From NCBI GenBank assembly GCA_009781635.1, contig WQXU01000003.1, forward strand, positions 1 through 64,000: a DNA stretch of 64,000 nucleotides, read 5' to 3'. Below are positions 15,953 to 25,308 of the stretch, one piece after another. The stretch comes from Treponema sp. GTDB lineage: Bacteria > Spirochaetota > Spirochaetia > Treponematales > Breznakiellaceae. Under the pieces are notes generated by a model that did not search any database, had not been told where the DNA came from, and saw only the letters and a program-made list of their open reading frames with translations. Numbering within the stretch: the stretch's first letter is position 1; every line of letters starts with the position of its first letter. Made by a program: the position numbers and the translations under genes.

Positions 15953-17767
15953 ATGGCGTATAACCATTATATATTGGTTTGCAGCGGCACAGCCTGCGAA
16001 TCCAACAAGGGTGTGGAACTCTTTGCGCAGCTTAATGCGGAAGCAGAAAAGCACGGCGTTAAAGATCAGGTGCAGGTTGTCAAGACAGGCTGTTTTGGTT
16101 TTTGCGAACGGGGGCCGATTGTTAAAGTGCTTCCCGAAGATTCATTTTATGTTGATGTCAAACCTGAAGATGCAAAAGAAATTATAGCGGAGCAGATTGT
16201 AAAGGGGCGGGAAGTAAAGCGGCTTCTTTATAATGAAGGCGAAGAAAAAAAGCAGGCCTTCCTTGTGGAAGATATTCCCTTCTATCAAAAACAGTACCGT
16301 GTTGTTTTGCGTAACTGCGGTGTCATCGATCCTGAAAGCATTGATGAATACATAGCCCGCGAAGGCTATCAGGGGCTTGAAAAAGTCCTCTTTGAATGGA
16401 CGCAGGAGCAGCTTATAGAAGAGATGAAAATTTCCGGGCTGCGCGGAAGGGGCGGAGCCGGATTCCCCACCTGGTTAAAGTGGGATTTGGCGCGCAAGGC
16501 TGCAGGCGATCAGAAGTATGTTATCTGCAATGCCGATGAAGGCGACCCCGGCGCGTACATGGATCGCTCCACAATAGAAGGCGATCCGCATTCAGTTATC
16601 GAAGGAATGATAACGGCAGGCAAGGCAATCGGCTCTAATATGGGTTTTGTCTATATCCGCGCGGAGTATCCCCTTGCAATTGAACGTTTGAAAATTGCAC
16701 TTACACAGGCGCGGGAGTACGGTCTTCTTGGAGATAATATCCTTGGTTCCGGCTTCTGTTTTGATATTGAAATCAGGCTGGGAGCAGGCGCGTTTGTATG
16801 CGGTGAAGAAACTGCTCTTATTAAATCTGTTGAAGGCAACAGGGGAATGCCTGTTCCCAAACCGCCGTTTCCGGCAAACAAGGGACTGTGGCAGAAACCT
16901 ACAATTATTAACAACGTAGAAACATTTGCAAACGTTCCTGTAATTACGGCAAGAGGCGGCGCATGGCTTGCAAAAATTGGAACAGAAAAATCCAAGGGAA
17001 CCAAGGTGTTCGCGCTTACAGGAAAAGTTAAAAACTCAGGTCTTATAGAAGTGCCCATGGGCGCCACATTACGCGACATTGTTTTTGACATTGGCGGCGG
17101 CATCAAGGACGGAAAGAAATTCAAGGGAGTTCAGACAGGCGGGCCTTCTGGAGGCATTCTTACGGATAAATCCCTTGATGTTCCGATAGATTTTGAATCA
17201 TTGACAGCTAACGGATCCATGATGGGTTCCGGAGGCATGATTGTCATGGATGAAGACGACTGCGTAGTTGACGTTTCGCGTTTCTATATGGAGTTCTGCG
17301 TGGAAGAAAGCTGCGGCAAATGTTCACCATGCCGTATAGGTACAACCCAGATTCTTAAGCAGCTTGAAAAAATCGCAGAGGGCAGGGGAACGGATGAAGA
17401 TCTTGCAAAGCTTGAAGAAATAGGAAATGCAATGACAAGAGCTTCTCTTTGCATGCTCGGTTGTACTGCCGCGAATCCTGTTATGTCTACGCTTAAAAAT
17501 TTCCACGAAGAATATGAAGAGCACATTCACGAGAAAAAATGCCGCTCGGGTAAATGTAAAAAGCTTATAAACTTTACAATTGATGCTCCTAAGTGTATTG
17601 GCTGCAGTCTTTGTGCCAAAAAATGTCCTGTAAACTGCATTGTTGCAGAAGATCCTGCCAAATATCCGGACAAGAAAAAACCGCCTTACATTATTATCCA
17701 GGCGGATTGTATCAAGTGCGGCGAATGCCAGGCTGTATGTAAATTTAATGCGGTGCTCAAAGGTTAA
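15953..17767 (+). CDS. hndC: NuoF/HndC-like hydrogenase subunit (NAD(P)H, FMN, Fe-S)
   Basis: This 604-residue protein has four parts: an N-terminal [2Fe-2S] thioredoxin-like segment (CSGTACESNKG, CFGFCERGP), a NuoF core with GRGGAGFPTWLKW and nucleotide/FMN-binding residues, the [4Fe-4S] motif ESCGKCSPCRIGT, and a C-terminal two-cluster ferredoxin (CIGCSLCAKKCP and CIKCGECQAVC). It exchanges electrons between NAD(P)H and the hydrogenase subunit. Together with HndA, HndB and HndD it matches electron-bifurcating or NAD(P)-linked soluble hydrogenases; sequence alone does not prove bifurcation. Confidence 0.93.
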   Translation: MAYNHYILVCSGTACESNKGVELFAQLNAEAEKHGVKDQVQVVKTGCFGFCERGPIVKVLPEDSFYVDVKPEDAKEIIAEQIVKGREVKRLLYNEGEEKKQAFLVEDIPFYQKQYRVVLRNCGVIDPESIDEYIAREGYQGLEKVLFEWTQEQLIEEMKISGLRGRGGAGFPTWLKWDLARKAAGDQKYVICNADEGDPGAYMDRSTIEGDPHSVIEGMITAGKAIGSNMGFVYIRAEYPLAIERLKIALTQAREYGLLGDNILGSGFCFDIEIRLGAGAFVCGEETALIKSVEGNRGMPVPKPPFPANKGLWQKPTIINNVETFANVPVITARGGAWLAKIGTEKSKGTKVFALTGKVKNSGLIEVPMGATLRDIVFDIGGGIKDGKKFKGVQTGGPSGGILTDKSLDVPIDFESLTANGSMMGSGGMIVMDEDDCVVDVSRFYMEFCVEESCGKCSPCRIGTTQILKQLEKIAEGRGTDEDLAKLEEIGNAMTRASLCMLGCTAANPVMSTLKNFHEEYEEHIHEKKCRSGKCKKLINFTIDAPKCIGCSLCAKKCPVNCIVAEDPAKYPDKKKPPYIIIQADCIKCGECQAVCKFNAVLKG

Positions 17768-17776
17768 GGGGGGTAT

Positions 17777-19546
17777 ATGATCAACATAACAATAAACGGT
17801 AAAGCAATGGAAGTTGAACCTGGAACCACAATCCAGGATGCCGCAAAAATGGTAAACATAAAAATTCCAACCCTGTGCTACAATCCGGATCTTTCGCCGT
17901 GGGCATCCTGCGGCATTTGCATAGTGCGGCTTGCAGGTTCTCCAAAAATGGTGCGCGCCTGCTGTACTGCGTGCGAACCTAACATGAACATTATTACGCA
18001 CGACCCGGAGATAATTGCGGTAAGACGGACTGTCCTTGAACTTATTCTGTCCAATCACCCAAATGATTGTCTTATGTGTCCGCGCAGCAAATCCTGCGAA
18101 CTTCAGGATTTGGCAGCCGAGTTTGGAATAAGAGAGGCTCCCTTTCTTCATGTTAAAAATGATATTCCTGTTGACGATTCCAATCCTGCGATTGTGCTAT
18201 GTCCTGAAAAATGCATCCGCTGCGGCAGATGCGTAAAAGTGTGCCAGGATGTGCAGAATGTCTGGGCGCTGGAGTTCCTTGGCCGCGGCATTAACGGAAA
18301 AATAGCAAGTGCGGCGGATACTCCCTTAGGTGAAAGTCCGTGCATAAAGTGCGGGCAGTGCGCGGCGCATTGTCCCGTAGGCGCTATTTACGAGCACGAC
18401 GATACAAAAAAAGTCTGGGATGCCCTTCAGGACAGCAGCTTGCACCCTGTAGTGCAGATTGCGCCTGCCGTACGCGTTGCGTTAGCTGAAGAGTTCGGCT
18501 TAAAACCGGGCACTGTTTTTACAAAAAAGATTTACGCTGCTCTTCGCAAGCTTGGGTTTAAAACGGTTTTTGACACAAACTTTTCCGCTGACCTTACAAT
18601 AATGGAAGAAGGAACGGAACTTGTAAAACGCCTTTCGGATAAAAACAGCGCAATTCCCTTAATTACTTCCTGTTGTCCTGCATGGGTAGATTACCTTGAA
18701 AAATATTATTCCGATTTAATTCCCAATTTTTCAACAGCCAAATCGCCTCAGCAGATGATGGGTGCAATGATAAAGGCCTATTGGGCGCAGAAAGCGGGAG
18801 TTGATCCGCAGAAAGTGTGTTCGGTATCCGTTATGCCGTGTACTGCGAAAAAGTGGGAAAAATACCGCAATGATGACATGAAGAGCGCAGGGGCGTTCCT
18901 TGGTAAGGATACAGGAAACGATGTTGATATAGTAATTACAACAAGGGAACTGGCCCGCATGATTAAACAGGCAGGCATTGAAATACTGGAACTTAATGAC
19001 GAAGAAGCTGACAGCCCGCTTGGACCCTACACAGGCGCAGGTACGATATTCGGAGTAACGGGCGGAGTGCTTGAAGCTGCAGTTCGCAGCGCTTACTTTC
19101 TTGTTACAAAAAAAGAAATGACCAATGTTAATTTTACTCCCGCCCGCGGAATGGACGGCGTTAAGGAAGGGGAAGTTGATTTTGGCAACGGTACAAAAAT
19201 CCGTATAGCTGTGGCGCATCAGATGGGCAACATTGCCGCGGTGCTGGACAAAATCCGCGCGGCAAAGGAAGCGGGAAAGGAGCCGCCGTATCACTTTATA
19301 GAAGTTATGGCATGCCGCGGCGGATGCATTGCAGGCGGCGGACAGCCGTACGGCTGCACTGACCTTATTCGCAAACAGCGCACTGACGGCATATACGCAG
19401 ATGATGAAAAATCGCAGTATCGCTGCTCTCATCAGAATCCGTTTATAAACCAGGTTTACAAGGAATTCCTCGGAGAACCCGGCGGTCACAAAGCGCATGA
19501 GCTGCTTCACACAAAGTATGTGGAACGCCAATTATATTTGAAATAG
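17777..19546 (+). CDS. hndD: [FeFe] hydrogenase catalytic subunit
   Basis: This 589-residue protein has an N-terminal [2Fe-2S] domain (CYNPDLSPWASCGIC), the His/Cys [4Fe-4S] region (HPNDCLMCPRSKSC), and two [4Fe-4S] clusters (CIRCGRCVKVCQ, CIKCGQCAAHCP). The H-cluster motifs are all intact: L1 TSCCPAW at 297-303, L2 MPCTAKKWE at 353-361 and L3 EVMACRGGC at 509-517. It should catalyse reversible H2 oxidation or proton reduction. A small-subunit-like tail is fused at the C-terminus. The H-cluster maturases HydEFG are not in the window. Confidence 0.95.
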   Translation: MINITINGKAMEVEPGTTIQDAAKMVNIKIPTLCYNPDLSPWASCGICIVRLAGSPKMVRACCTACEPNMNIITHDPEIIAVRRTVLELILSNHPNDCLMCPRSKSCELQDLAAEFGIREAPFLHVKNDIPVDDSNPAIVLCPEKCIRCGRCVKVCQDVQNVWALEFLGRGINGKIASAADTPLGESPCIKCGQCAAHCPVGAIYEHDDTKKVWDALQDSSLHPVVQIAPAVRVALAEEFGLKPGTVFTKKIYAALRKLGFKTVFDTNFSADLTIMEEGTELVKRLSDKNSAIPLITSCCPAWVDYLEKYYSDLIPNFSTAKSPQQMMGAMIKAYWAQKAGVDPQKVCSVSVMPCTAKKWEKYRNDDMKSAGAFLGKDTGNDVDIVITTRELARMIKQAGIEILELNDEEADSPLGPYTGAGTIFGVTGGVLEAAVRSAYFLVTKKEMTNVNFTPARGMDGVKEGEVDFGNGTKIRIAVAHQMGNIAAVLDKIRAAKEAGKEPPYHFIEVMACRGGCIAGGGQPYGCTDLIRKQRTDGIYADDEKSQYRCSHQNPFINQVYKEFLGEPGGHKAHELLHTKYVERQLYLK

Positions 19547-19554
19547 GAGTTTTT

Positions 19555-20946
19555 ATGGACAAGTTTTTTGGAATAACCCAAAGCGGATCAACCATTCGCA
19601 CGGAGATTATTGCAGGATTTACGACATTCTTTACAATGGCGTATATCATTTTTGTCAATCCGGGCATTCTTGAAAGTGCCGGTATGAACTGGGGCGGCGT
19701 ATTTGTTGCAACCATTCTTGCCACAGCGGTTGGAACACTCATTATGGGTCTGGTTGCAAGAGTTCCTTTTGCAGTTGCGCCCGGTATGGGTCTTAATGCT
19801 TTTTTTGCATACTCTGTATGTTTGGGGCTTGGTTTTCACTGGAGAGAAGCGCTTGCTATGGTATTTATCTGCGGCATTATAAATGTAATTATTACTGTTA
19901 CAAAGTTGCGTAAGGCGATAATTAAATCAATTCCAAAATCACTTCAGCTTGCAATTGGCGGCGGTATAGGTTTATTCATAGCATATATCGGAATTAAAAA
20001 CGCAGGCTTTATTAACTTTGTAGCAACTTCCGATGGTTTTACCCCTGGCAACGAAGCAGTGCCTGCGCTTACATATTTTGGCTCCGAAGGCCCGCTTCTT
20101 GCGCTTATCGGCCTTGTGATCATTGTTGTTCTTATGATGTTAAAAATTAAGGGTGCAATGCTTATTGGTATTATCGCAGCTACGATTATCGGCATTCCCA
20201 TGGGTGTAACAAAAGTTCCTGAAAAACTTTTTGATCTTTCTGCGCTCTCAGGTTTCAGCGAAGTATCCTTTGCATTCTTCGGCGAAATTGGCATTGCAAG
20301 TCTCTTTAACGACGGAAGGGCAATAATCGCGCTTATTATTATTTTTGCTTTCAGCCTTACTGATACTTTTGATACAATCGGAACCTTTATCGGCACAGGC
20401 CGCAAGACAGGTATCTTTGATGCCAATGACGAAAGGGCAATGAATGAATCAAAGGGATTTAAGTCAAAAATGGACAAGGCCCTGTTTGCCGATTCAACAG
20501 CTACATCTATAGGCGCCTTGTTCGGCACATCCAATGCCACAACCTATATAGAAAGCGCCTCCGGTATTAACGAAGGCGGCCGCACAGGCTTTACATCTGT
20601 TGTAGTTGCGGCTCTTTTCCTTATTTGTCTGCCGCTGGTTTCTCTGTTTGGCATGGCTCCCGCTCAGGCTACAGCGCCGGCTCTTATTATTGTAGGTATT
20701 ATGATGGCTGAATCATTTAAAGGCATTCGCTGGGATGAACTGGATGAAGCAATCCCTGCCTTCTTTACAGTTACCATTATGACATTTGCATATAATATTT
20801 CTTACGGTATTGCAGCCGGTTTCTTCTTTTATATTATTGTCAAGCTTTGTAACAGGAAAATTAAGGATGTTCATCCAATAATTATTGGCGCGTCAATACT
20901 TTTCCTTTTATATTTTGTGCTAATGGCAATTAACAGACTCGGTTAA
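19555..20946 (+). CDS. NCS2-family purine permease (PbuG/AzgA-like)
   Basis: This 463-residue membrane protein has about 12-14 hydrophobic segments and AzgA-type motifs: TTFFTMAYIIFVNPGIL near the N-terminus, APGMGLNAFF, and SLTDTFDTIGTFIG in the middle. It likely carries hypoxanthine, adenine or guanine with protons across the inner membrane. AGGAG precedes the ATG nine bases after the hydrogenase gene, so it may be co-transcribed with it, though the pathway link is loose. An intrinsic terminator follows. Confidence 0.85.
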   Translation: MDKFFGITQSGSTIRTEIIAGFTTFFTMAYIIFVNPGILESAGMNWGGVFVATILATAVGTLIMGLVARVPFAVAPGMGLNAFFAYSVCLGLGFHWREALAMVFICGIINVIITVTKLRKAIIKSIPKSLQLAIGGGIGLFIAYIGIKNAGFINFVATSDGFTPGNEAVPALTYFGSEGPLLALIGLVIIVVLMMLKIKGAMLIGIIAATIIGIPMGVTKVPEKLFDLSALSGFSEVSFAFFGEIGIASLFNDGRAIIALIIIFAFSLTDTFDTIGTFIGTGRKTGIFDANDERAMNESKGFKSKMDKALFADSTATSIGALFGTSNATTYIESASGINEGGRTGFTSVVVAALFLICLPLVSLFGMAPAQATAPALIIVGIMMAESFKGIRWDELDEAIPAFFTVTIMTFAYNISYGIAAGFFFYIIVKLCNRKIKDVHPIIIGASILFLLYFVLMAINRLG

Positions 20947-20955
20947 TTTTATCAT

Positions 20956-21006
20956 GAAGGATAGGGAGCAGAAAAATTCTACCCCCCTATCCTTCAAAAC
21001 TTTTTT
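20956..21006 (+). terminator. Intrinsic terminator after the permease gene
   Basis: GAAGGATAGGG (20956-20966) and CCCTATCCTTC (20985-20995) form an 11-base stem, followed five bases later by TTTTTT. It ends the hydrogenase/permease transcript and shows that the in-frame ATG at 20954 is not the deoC start. Confidence 0.75.
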
Positions 21007-21010
21007 AAAT

Positions 21011-21679
21011 ATGACAAACGAAAAAATTTTTAGTTATATTGATCATACACTCCTTAAAATGACATCCTCGTGGGATGAAATTAAAACTGTCTGCGATGAG
21101 GCTGTGCTTTATAAAACCGCATCTGTCTGTATTCCGCCTTCTTATGTAAAACCTGTATATAATGAATATAAAGATTTGAATATCTGCACTGTAATTGGTT
21201 TTCCTCTTGGTTATTCCGTTACCAATGCAAAGGTTCTGGAAGCAGAACGCGCCATACTTAGCGGAGCCGGAGAAATTGACATGGTCATCAATATAGGCGA
21301 TGTTAAAAATAAAAATTATGATCTTGTACTTGAAGAGATAAAACTTGTAAAAAAATCCTGCGGGAATAAAATATTAAAAGTAATTATAGAAACATGCTTT
21401 CTTTCAGAAGATGAAAAAATACGCCTTTGCGGTATTGTAACGCAGGCCGGAGCTGATTATATAAAGACATCTACGGGTTTCGGTACAAATGGCGCGACTC
21501 TTGCGGATGTTGAGCTTTTTAAAAAACATATAGGGTGCAATGTTAAAATTAAAGCGGCCGGCGGAGTTAAAACGCGCGGGGATCTTGAAGCGTTTATAAA
21601 TGCAGGAGCTGCAAGAATCGGTACAAGTTCCGCTGTTAAACTGCTTGCATCCTCTGCAGAAATGACTGCGGATTATTAG
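21011..21679 (+). CDS. deoC: Deoxyribose-phosphate aldolase
   Basis: This protein of about 222 residues begins at ATG 21011 (MTNEKIFSYIDHTLLK), the usual DeoC N-terminus. The Schiff-base lysine lies in YIKTSTGFG and the second lysine in KIKAAGGVK. It cleaves 2-deoxyribose-5-phosphate to glyceraldehyde-3-phosphate and acetaldehyde in deoxynucleoside breakdown, and fits a purine-uptake neighbour. An ATG 57 bases upstream lies in the terminator and would add a non-homologous leader. No clear Shine-Dalgarno is visible before 21011. Confidence 0.92.
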   Translation: MTNEKIFSYIDHTLLKMTSSWDEIKTVCDEAVLYKTASVCIPPSYVKPVYNEYKDLNICTVIGFPLGYSVTNAKVLEAERAILSGAGEIDMVINIGDVKNKNYDLVLEEIKLVKKSCGNKILKVIIETCFLSEDEKIRLCGIVTQAGADYIKTSTGFGTNGATLADVELFKKHIGCNVKIKAAGGVKTRGDLEAFINAGAARIGTSSAVKLLASSAEMTADY

Positions 21680-21719
21680 TAATACTTTTAAACATTTCTT
21701 TCATAAAAAGCTGAAAATA

Positions 21720-21728
21720 TGGTATAAT
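21720..21728 (+). promoter_or_regulatory. Extended -10 element before the SiaA-like gene
   Basis: TGGTATAAT (TATAAT at 21723-21728) is an extended -10. Transcription would start near 21735, only about three bases before ATG 21738, and no Shine-Dalgarno is present. The mRNA may be leaderless or nearly so. Confidence 0.55.
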
Positions 21729-21737
21729 AATACCGGC

Positions 21738-23612
21738 ATGGGCAATAAAAGAACAAGTTTTAAATTAAAAGTGCTGATTCCCATAATAGCCATATTTATT
21801 GTTACTGTTATGTTCCTTTCATTTATAGATTACAGAATGTTAAATACGGTTGTAAGAAAAAAAACCAATGCCAACCTTGAATTATTCGCAGAAAATATTT
21901 TTGCGCAAATCAATCATTTGAACATAATACTGGATTCTACAAAACAGACATTGGATGAAAAACATATAGCAATAGTAAAAACAATTCTTTACATACTCAA
22001 GCAGTCTGACGGAGAGATGACGCCGGATGAATTGCAGCAGCTTGCGCAGCTGCTTGATATAATCGAACTTAACATAGCGGATAGAGACGGAAATTTAATA
22101 AACAGCAATATACCTGAATATATAGGGGATGATTACAAAACAAGCGAGACAACAATCGCATACATGCTTCTGGCCGATGGAAGGGAAATGGTTTTAAGCG
22201 AAGAGCCCCGCCCGTCAATTTTACCTGATGGTTCATCCGGAGAAATTGTTCACTTTGCAGGCGTTGCGCATCCTGAAGGAGGGTTTGTACAGCTTGGCTT
22301 TAATGCAGGGGTAATTGGAAGGCTGCAGGAGCAGATTAATATTGACAGAACCATAAGGGAAACAAAAATCGGAGATAATGGCTATGGATTTGTTTTGTCA
22401 AAAGGAATTATAACAGCGCATCCTGACAATAATTTATTGGGAAAGGATGTTAAAACGGAAATCTGGTACAGGGATGTAGAGTCAGGCAGCGGTTTTACCT
22501 GGATACAAATCGACGGTAAAAGATACTATGCAGGTTATAAAAATGTAAACGGCAATAATGTAATTGGCCTTGTGCCGCATGGTGATTATTACCTGGAGCT
22601 TAACAGGATACTTTTTGAAACAATCAGGGTGCTTGGTTTTGCAATCGTTTTGATAATTATTATTGTAAATTTGGTGCTTGGAAAATTGCTTTTGCCTGTA
22701 AAGCACCTTGTTAAGGGGCTTGGAAAAATTGCGCAGAGCAATTTGGATGCAAGAATAGAAGGCAATTACAATGATGAGTTTGATGAAATAAAAGTGGCTG
22801 TAAATTCCATGGCGGAAGATTTAAAAGTGCATATGAATCTTGTATCCGGCATTGAGTATGCAAGCAAGATTCAAAGAAATCTGCTTCCTGCGGACAGCGC
22901 TTTTGCCGGTGCATTTAATGATTACAACTGTATATGGAAACCGAAAGATATTGTGGGCGGCGATATATACTGGATGAAAAACTTTCAGGAAGGCGTTGTC
23001 TTATGCGTCTGCGACTGCACGGGCCATGGTACGCCGGGAGCTCTTTTAAGCATGCTTGTAGCATCTGCATTTGAAGCGGCAGTTACTAATAAAAATTGCA
23101 GGGATACAGCTTTTATTATCTGGGAGCTGGAAAAACGGCTTGTTGCCGAATTAAATGTAAATAACAAAAGCGCAGAAAAAGGATTAAACATTAATGACGG
23201 CTGCGATCTTGCTGTGCTTTTTATCGCAAAAGACGGCTCTGTTTCAATATCCTCAGGACAGACAAATGTATTTGTTTGTGACGGAGAAAAAGTTACGCGG
23301 CTGCGGGGTCAAAGAATCCGTATCGGAGACGGCGCGTTAAAAAGCAGGGATGATGTAAAAGTTGTCAATATTCCATCCAATGCAAATAATAAATATTATA
23401 TCCCCTCAGACGGATTATATGAGCAAATCGGCGGCAGTGAGAATCTTCCGTTTGGTTTTAACAGGCTGGAAAAAATCATTCTGGAAAATCATGAGCAGAC
23501 GCTGAATATAATATCAGAAAAAATATTACAGGCATTTGAAGAATACAGGGGCGATAACCCAAGAAGAGATGATTTACAGATTATCTCATTTATACCAAGG
23601 ATTGAATCATGA
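21738..23612 (+). CDS. siaA: SiaA-like membrane PP2C (SpoIIE-type) phosphatase
   Basis: This 624-residue protein has a TM segment near residues 11-30, an extracytoplasmic dCache-like sensor to about 290, a second TM at about 295-315, HAMP to about 370, and a PP2C/SpoIIE phosphatase domain (385-620) with IVGGDIYWM and CDCTGHGTPGALLSML. It should dephosphorylate a SiaC-type regulator in response to an external signal. The next two genes encode SiaB- and SiaC-like proteins and overlap it (ATGA), making a partner-switching cassette as in Pseudomonas SiaABC, though without a SiaD cyclase here. Confidence 0.85.
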   Translation: MGNKRTSFKLKVLIPIIAIFIVTVMFLSFIDYRMLNTVVRKKTNANLELFAENIFAQINHLNIILDSTKQTLDEKHIAIVKTILYILKQSDGEMTPDELQQLAQLLDIIELNIADRDGNLINSNIPEYIGDDYKTSETTIAYMLLADGREMVLSEEPRPSILPDGSSGEIVHFAGVAHPEGGFVQLGFNAGVIGRLQEQINIDRTIRETKIGDNGYGFVLSKGIITAHPDNNLLGKDVKTEIWYRDVESGSGFTWIQIDGKRYYAGYKNVNGNNVIGLVPHGDYYLELNRILFETIRVLGFAIVLIIIIVNLVLGKLLLPVKHLVKGLGKIAQSNLDARIEGNYNDEFDEIKVAVNSMAEDLKVHMNLVSGIEYASKIQRNLLPADSAFAGAFNDYNCIWKPKDIVGGDIYWMKNFQEGVVLCVCDCTGHGTPGALLSMLVASAFEAAVTNKNCRDTAFIIWELEKRLVAELNVNNKSAEKGLNINDGCDLAVLFIAKDGSVSISSGQTNVFVCDGEKVTRLRGQRIRIGDGALKSRDDVKVVNIPSNANNKYYIPSDGLYEQIGGSENLPFGFNRLEKIILENHEQTLNIISEKILQAFEEYRGDNPRRDDLQIISFIPRIES

Positions 23613-24217
23613 TCATGGATATACCGCAATGGTACAGTATGCTTAATGAAAAAAATATTTCTCTTATATACACAGGACCCCTGTGGCCGGAAGGAATAGG
23701 CGGGATAGCGGGAACATTAAAAAAGAGCCTTGAGTTTGACGAATTGCCGGAAAACATAGCGCAGAAAATATTTTCCGTATTTGTAGAGCAGATGAACAAT
23801 ATGCTTATGTATTCTGCAGAAAAAATAAAGTTTGAAATCGCAGACGGAATAAATGATGAGTATTCAAAGGGGACTTTTATACTGGGTACGCTTAATGAAC
23901 CGCAAGCCTGCAGCAAAGAAAATAAAACATATTTTATTCAAACAGGAAATGTGCTGAAAAACGGAAGCATTAAATTAATAAAAGACAGAATAGATTTTTT
24001 AAATACTCTTGATAAAAGTGAACTGCGCAAACACTACAGGCAGCAGATGAAGGCGCAAGACAATAATCCTGAAAGCAGGGGCGCAGGACTTGGTTTTATC
24101 GAAATTGCCCGGCGGATTAGTTCAAAAATTGAATATTCCTTTATGCCGTACAAGGAAGGATTAGCCTTCTTTACGCTATATGTAACAATAGAAAGAAAAG
24201 GAGAGAATGATGGTTAG
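23609..24217 (+). CDS. siaB: SiaB-family protein kinase
   Basis: This 202-residue protein (201 if the in-frame ATG at 23615 is used) matches the SiaB / DUF6272 family: conserved GPLWPEGIGGIAGTLKK near the N-terminus, FVEQMNNMLMYSAEK, and GAGLGFIEIARR, the nucleotide-binding glycine box of a GHKL-like kinase. In Pseudomonas, SiaB phosphorylates SiaC and SiaA removes the phosphate. It overlaps siaA by four bases and siaC by 11. Confidence 0.82.
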   Translation: MIMDIPQWYSMLNEKNISLIYTGPLWPEGIGGIAGTLKKSLEFDELPENIAQKIFSVFVEQMNNMLMYSAEKIKFEIADGINDEYSKGTFILGTLNEPQACSKENKTYFIQTGNVLKNGSIKLIKDRIDFLNTLDKSELRKHYRQQMKAQDNNPESRGAGLGFIEIARRISSKIEYSFMPYKEGLAFFTLYVTIERKGENDG

Positions 24218-24599
24218 TACGCTAAAACTTGAACGTGAAAAAACAGATCTTACCCCTTATGTTTTTATCGATGAAGAAAAAGGGTATATGAAATTCGAAG
24301 GTGAGAGTTATCATGAAAATGTTATTGCGTTTTTTAAGGAGGTCAGCGACTGGCTTGGCGGATTTCTAAAAAAAGATTTTAGCGTCTTTACATTCGATTG
24401 CCAGCTTAAATACTTCAGCAGTTCTACTGTAAAAGTGCTTTTAAATATGCTTCTGGATATGGATAATTCCAAAAACGCGGAAAAAATTACCGTTAACTGG
24501 ATTGTCTCCAATAAAAATGAGATAATTATCGAATGCGGCGAAGACTTTAAGGAAGACATGAAGAACATTGGGTTTAATATAGTTTTAACAGACGTATAA
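24207..24599 (+). CDS. siaC: SiaC-family (DUF1987) regulatory phosphoprotein
   Basis: This 130-residue protein belongs to DUF1987/SiaC. It contains PYVFIDEEKGYMKFEGESYHE and the central YFSSSTVK (residues 69-76), which aligns with the SiaC segment holding the regulatory threonine; here Ser72 or a neighbour could be phosphorylated. Unphosphorylated SiaC activates the diguanylate cyclase SiaD in Pseudomonas. The partner in this genome is unknown; the GGDEF proteins at 13306 and 42407 are possible. A GGAGAGA sequence precedes ATG 24207. Confidence 0.82.
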   Translation: MMVSTLKLEREKTDLTPYVFIDEEKGYMKFEGESYHENVIAFFKEVSDWLGGFLKKDFSVFTFDCQLKYFSSSTVKVLLNMLLDMDNSKNAEKITVNWIVSNKNEIIIECGEDFKEDMKNIGFNIVLTDV

Positions 24600-24625
24600 T
24601 CCCAAACTAAAAGCAGCAAAAATTA

Positions 24626-25186
24626 TTAAGAGCCTTCTTTAATAATTTCTATTTTAATGCCGTTGAGCTGCTCAACTTCATCTTTGGGAGGAATGCTCAC
24701 GCGCAGTATCCCGTTCTTAAAAATTGCCTTTACCTTTTCCTGGGCGTATTTATCCTGAGGTACAAAATATTTCTGTTTTTCGATATCTTTCATTTTCAGG
24801 CGGCGTTTAAAGTACCTTATATTTTCTTTATTTTGAAAATTTTCCTGGCTGTCTTCAGAAGCGCCGGCGCTGTCAATCTTTGCGGAGAATACCATGTAGT
24901 CACCCTGGAAGGACAGACCGATATCCTTTTCATCAAAACCGGCAAGGGCAAATTCAAAAACCAGAGTTCTGTCCCCTGTCATAAAAGCATTCATCGGCGG
25001 ATATGAATAATTGGGGTAAAAATCGGTGTTCTCATCAAAGAAGTGTTTGCTGAAATTAAAAGGTTCATTATTAAAGACTGACTCTGAGTTGAAATTCCTT
25101 CTAAACTCGTTTTTAAACATATCGGCGGCTTCAAATATCTCATCAAAGATATTGCCAAGATCAATGTAATTTCTTGCACCTTTCAT
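24626..25186 (-). CDS. Small heat-shock protein (Hsp20/alpha-crystallin)
   Basis: This 186-residue protein has an alpha-crystallin domain of about 95 residues near the C-terminus: TLVFEFALAGFDEKDI, YMVFSA, YFKRRLKM, IFKNGILRVSIPP, then I-x-I (IEI). The N-terminal 80 residues are low in complexity and rich in Phe and Asn, as in oligomeric small heat-shock proteins that bind unfolding proteins in the cytoplasm. ATG 25186 has GTAAGGAG upstream; a frame extending 27 codons further has no such signal. It is convergent with siaC. Confidence 0.85.
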   Translation of the reverse strand: MKGARNYIDLGNIFDEIFEAADMFKNEFRRNFNSESVFNNEPFNFSKHFFDENTDFYPNYSYPPMNAFMTGDRTLVFEFALAGFDEKDIGLSFQGDYMVFSAKIDSAGASEDSQENFQNKENIRYFKRRLKMKDIEKQKYFVPQDKYAQEKVKAIFKNGILRVSIPPKDEVEQLNGIKIEIIKEGS

Positions 25187-25308
25187 AAAAAACTCCTTAC
25201 AAGGCTGTCTGCCCATTGCAATACGGAAATCCCCATTCGGGCGATACCGGGAACACTGCGGTTCCATATATAAATTTACATTTATTATTCCAAAAAGTCA
25301 ATTAAAAT

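Noticed and set aside
20954-21010. Upstream in-frame ATG as deoC start
   Set aside because: It lies in an intrinsic terminator and adds a leader not found in the family.
24626-25267. Longer Hsp20 start 27 codons upstream of 25186
   Set aside because: ATG 25186 has a strong GTAAGGAG Shine-Dalgarno; the upstream extension has none and is rich in unusual residues.
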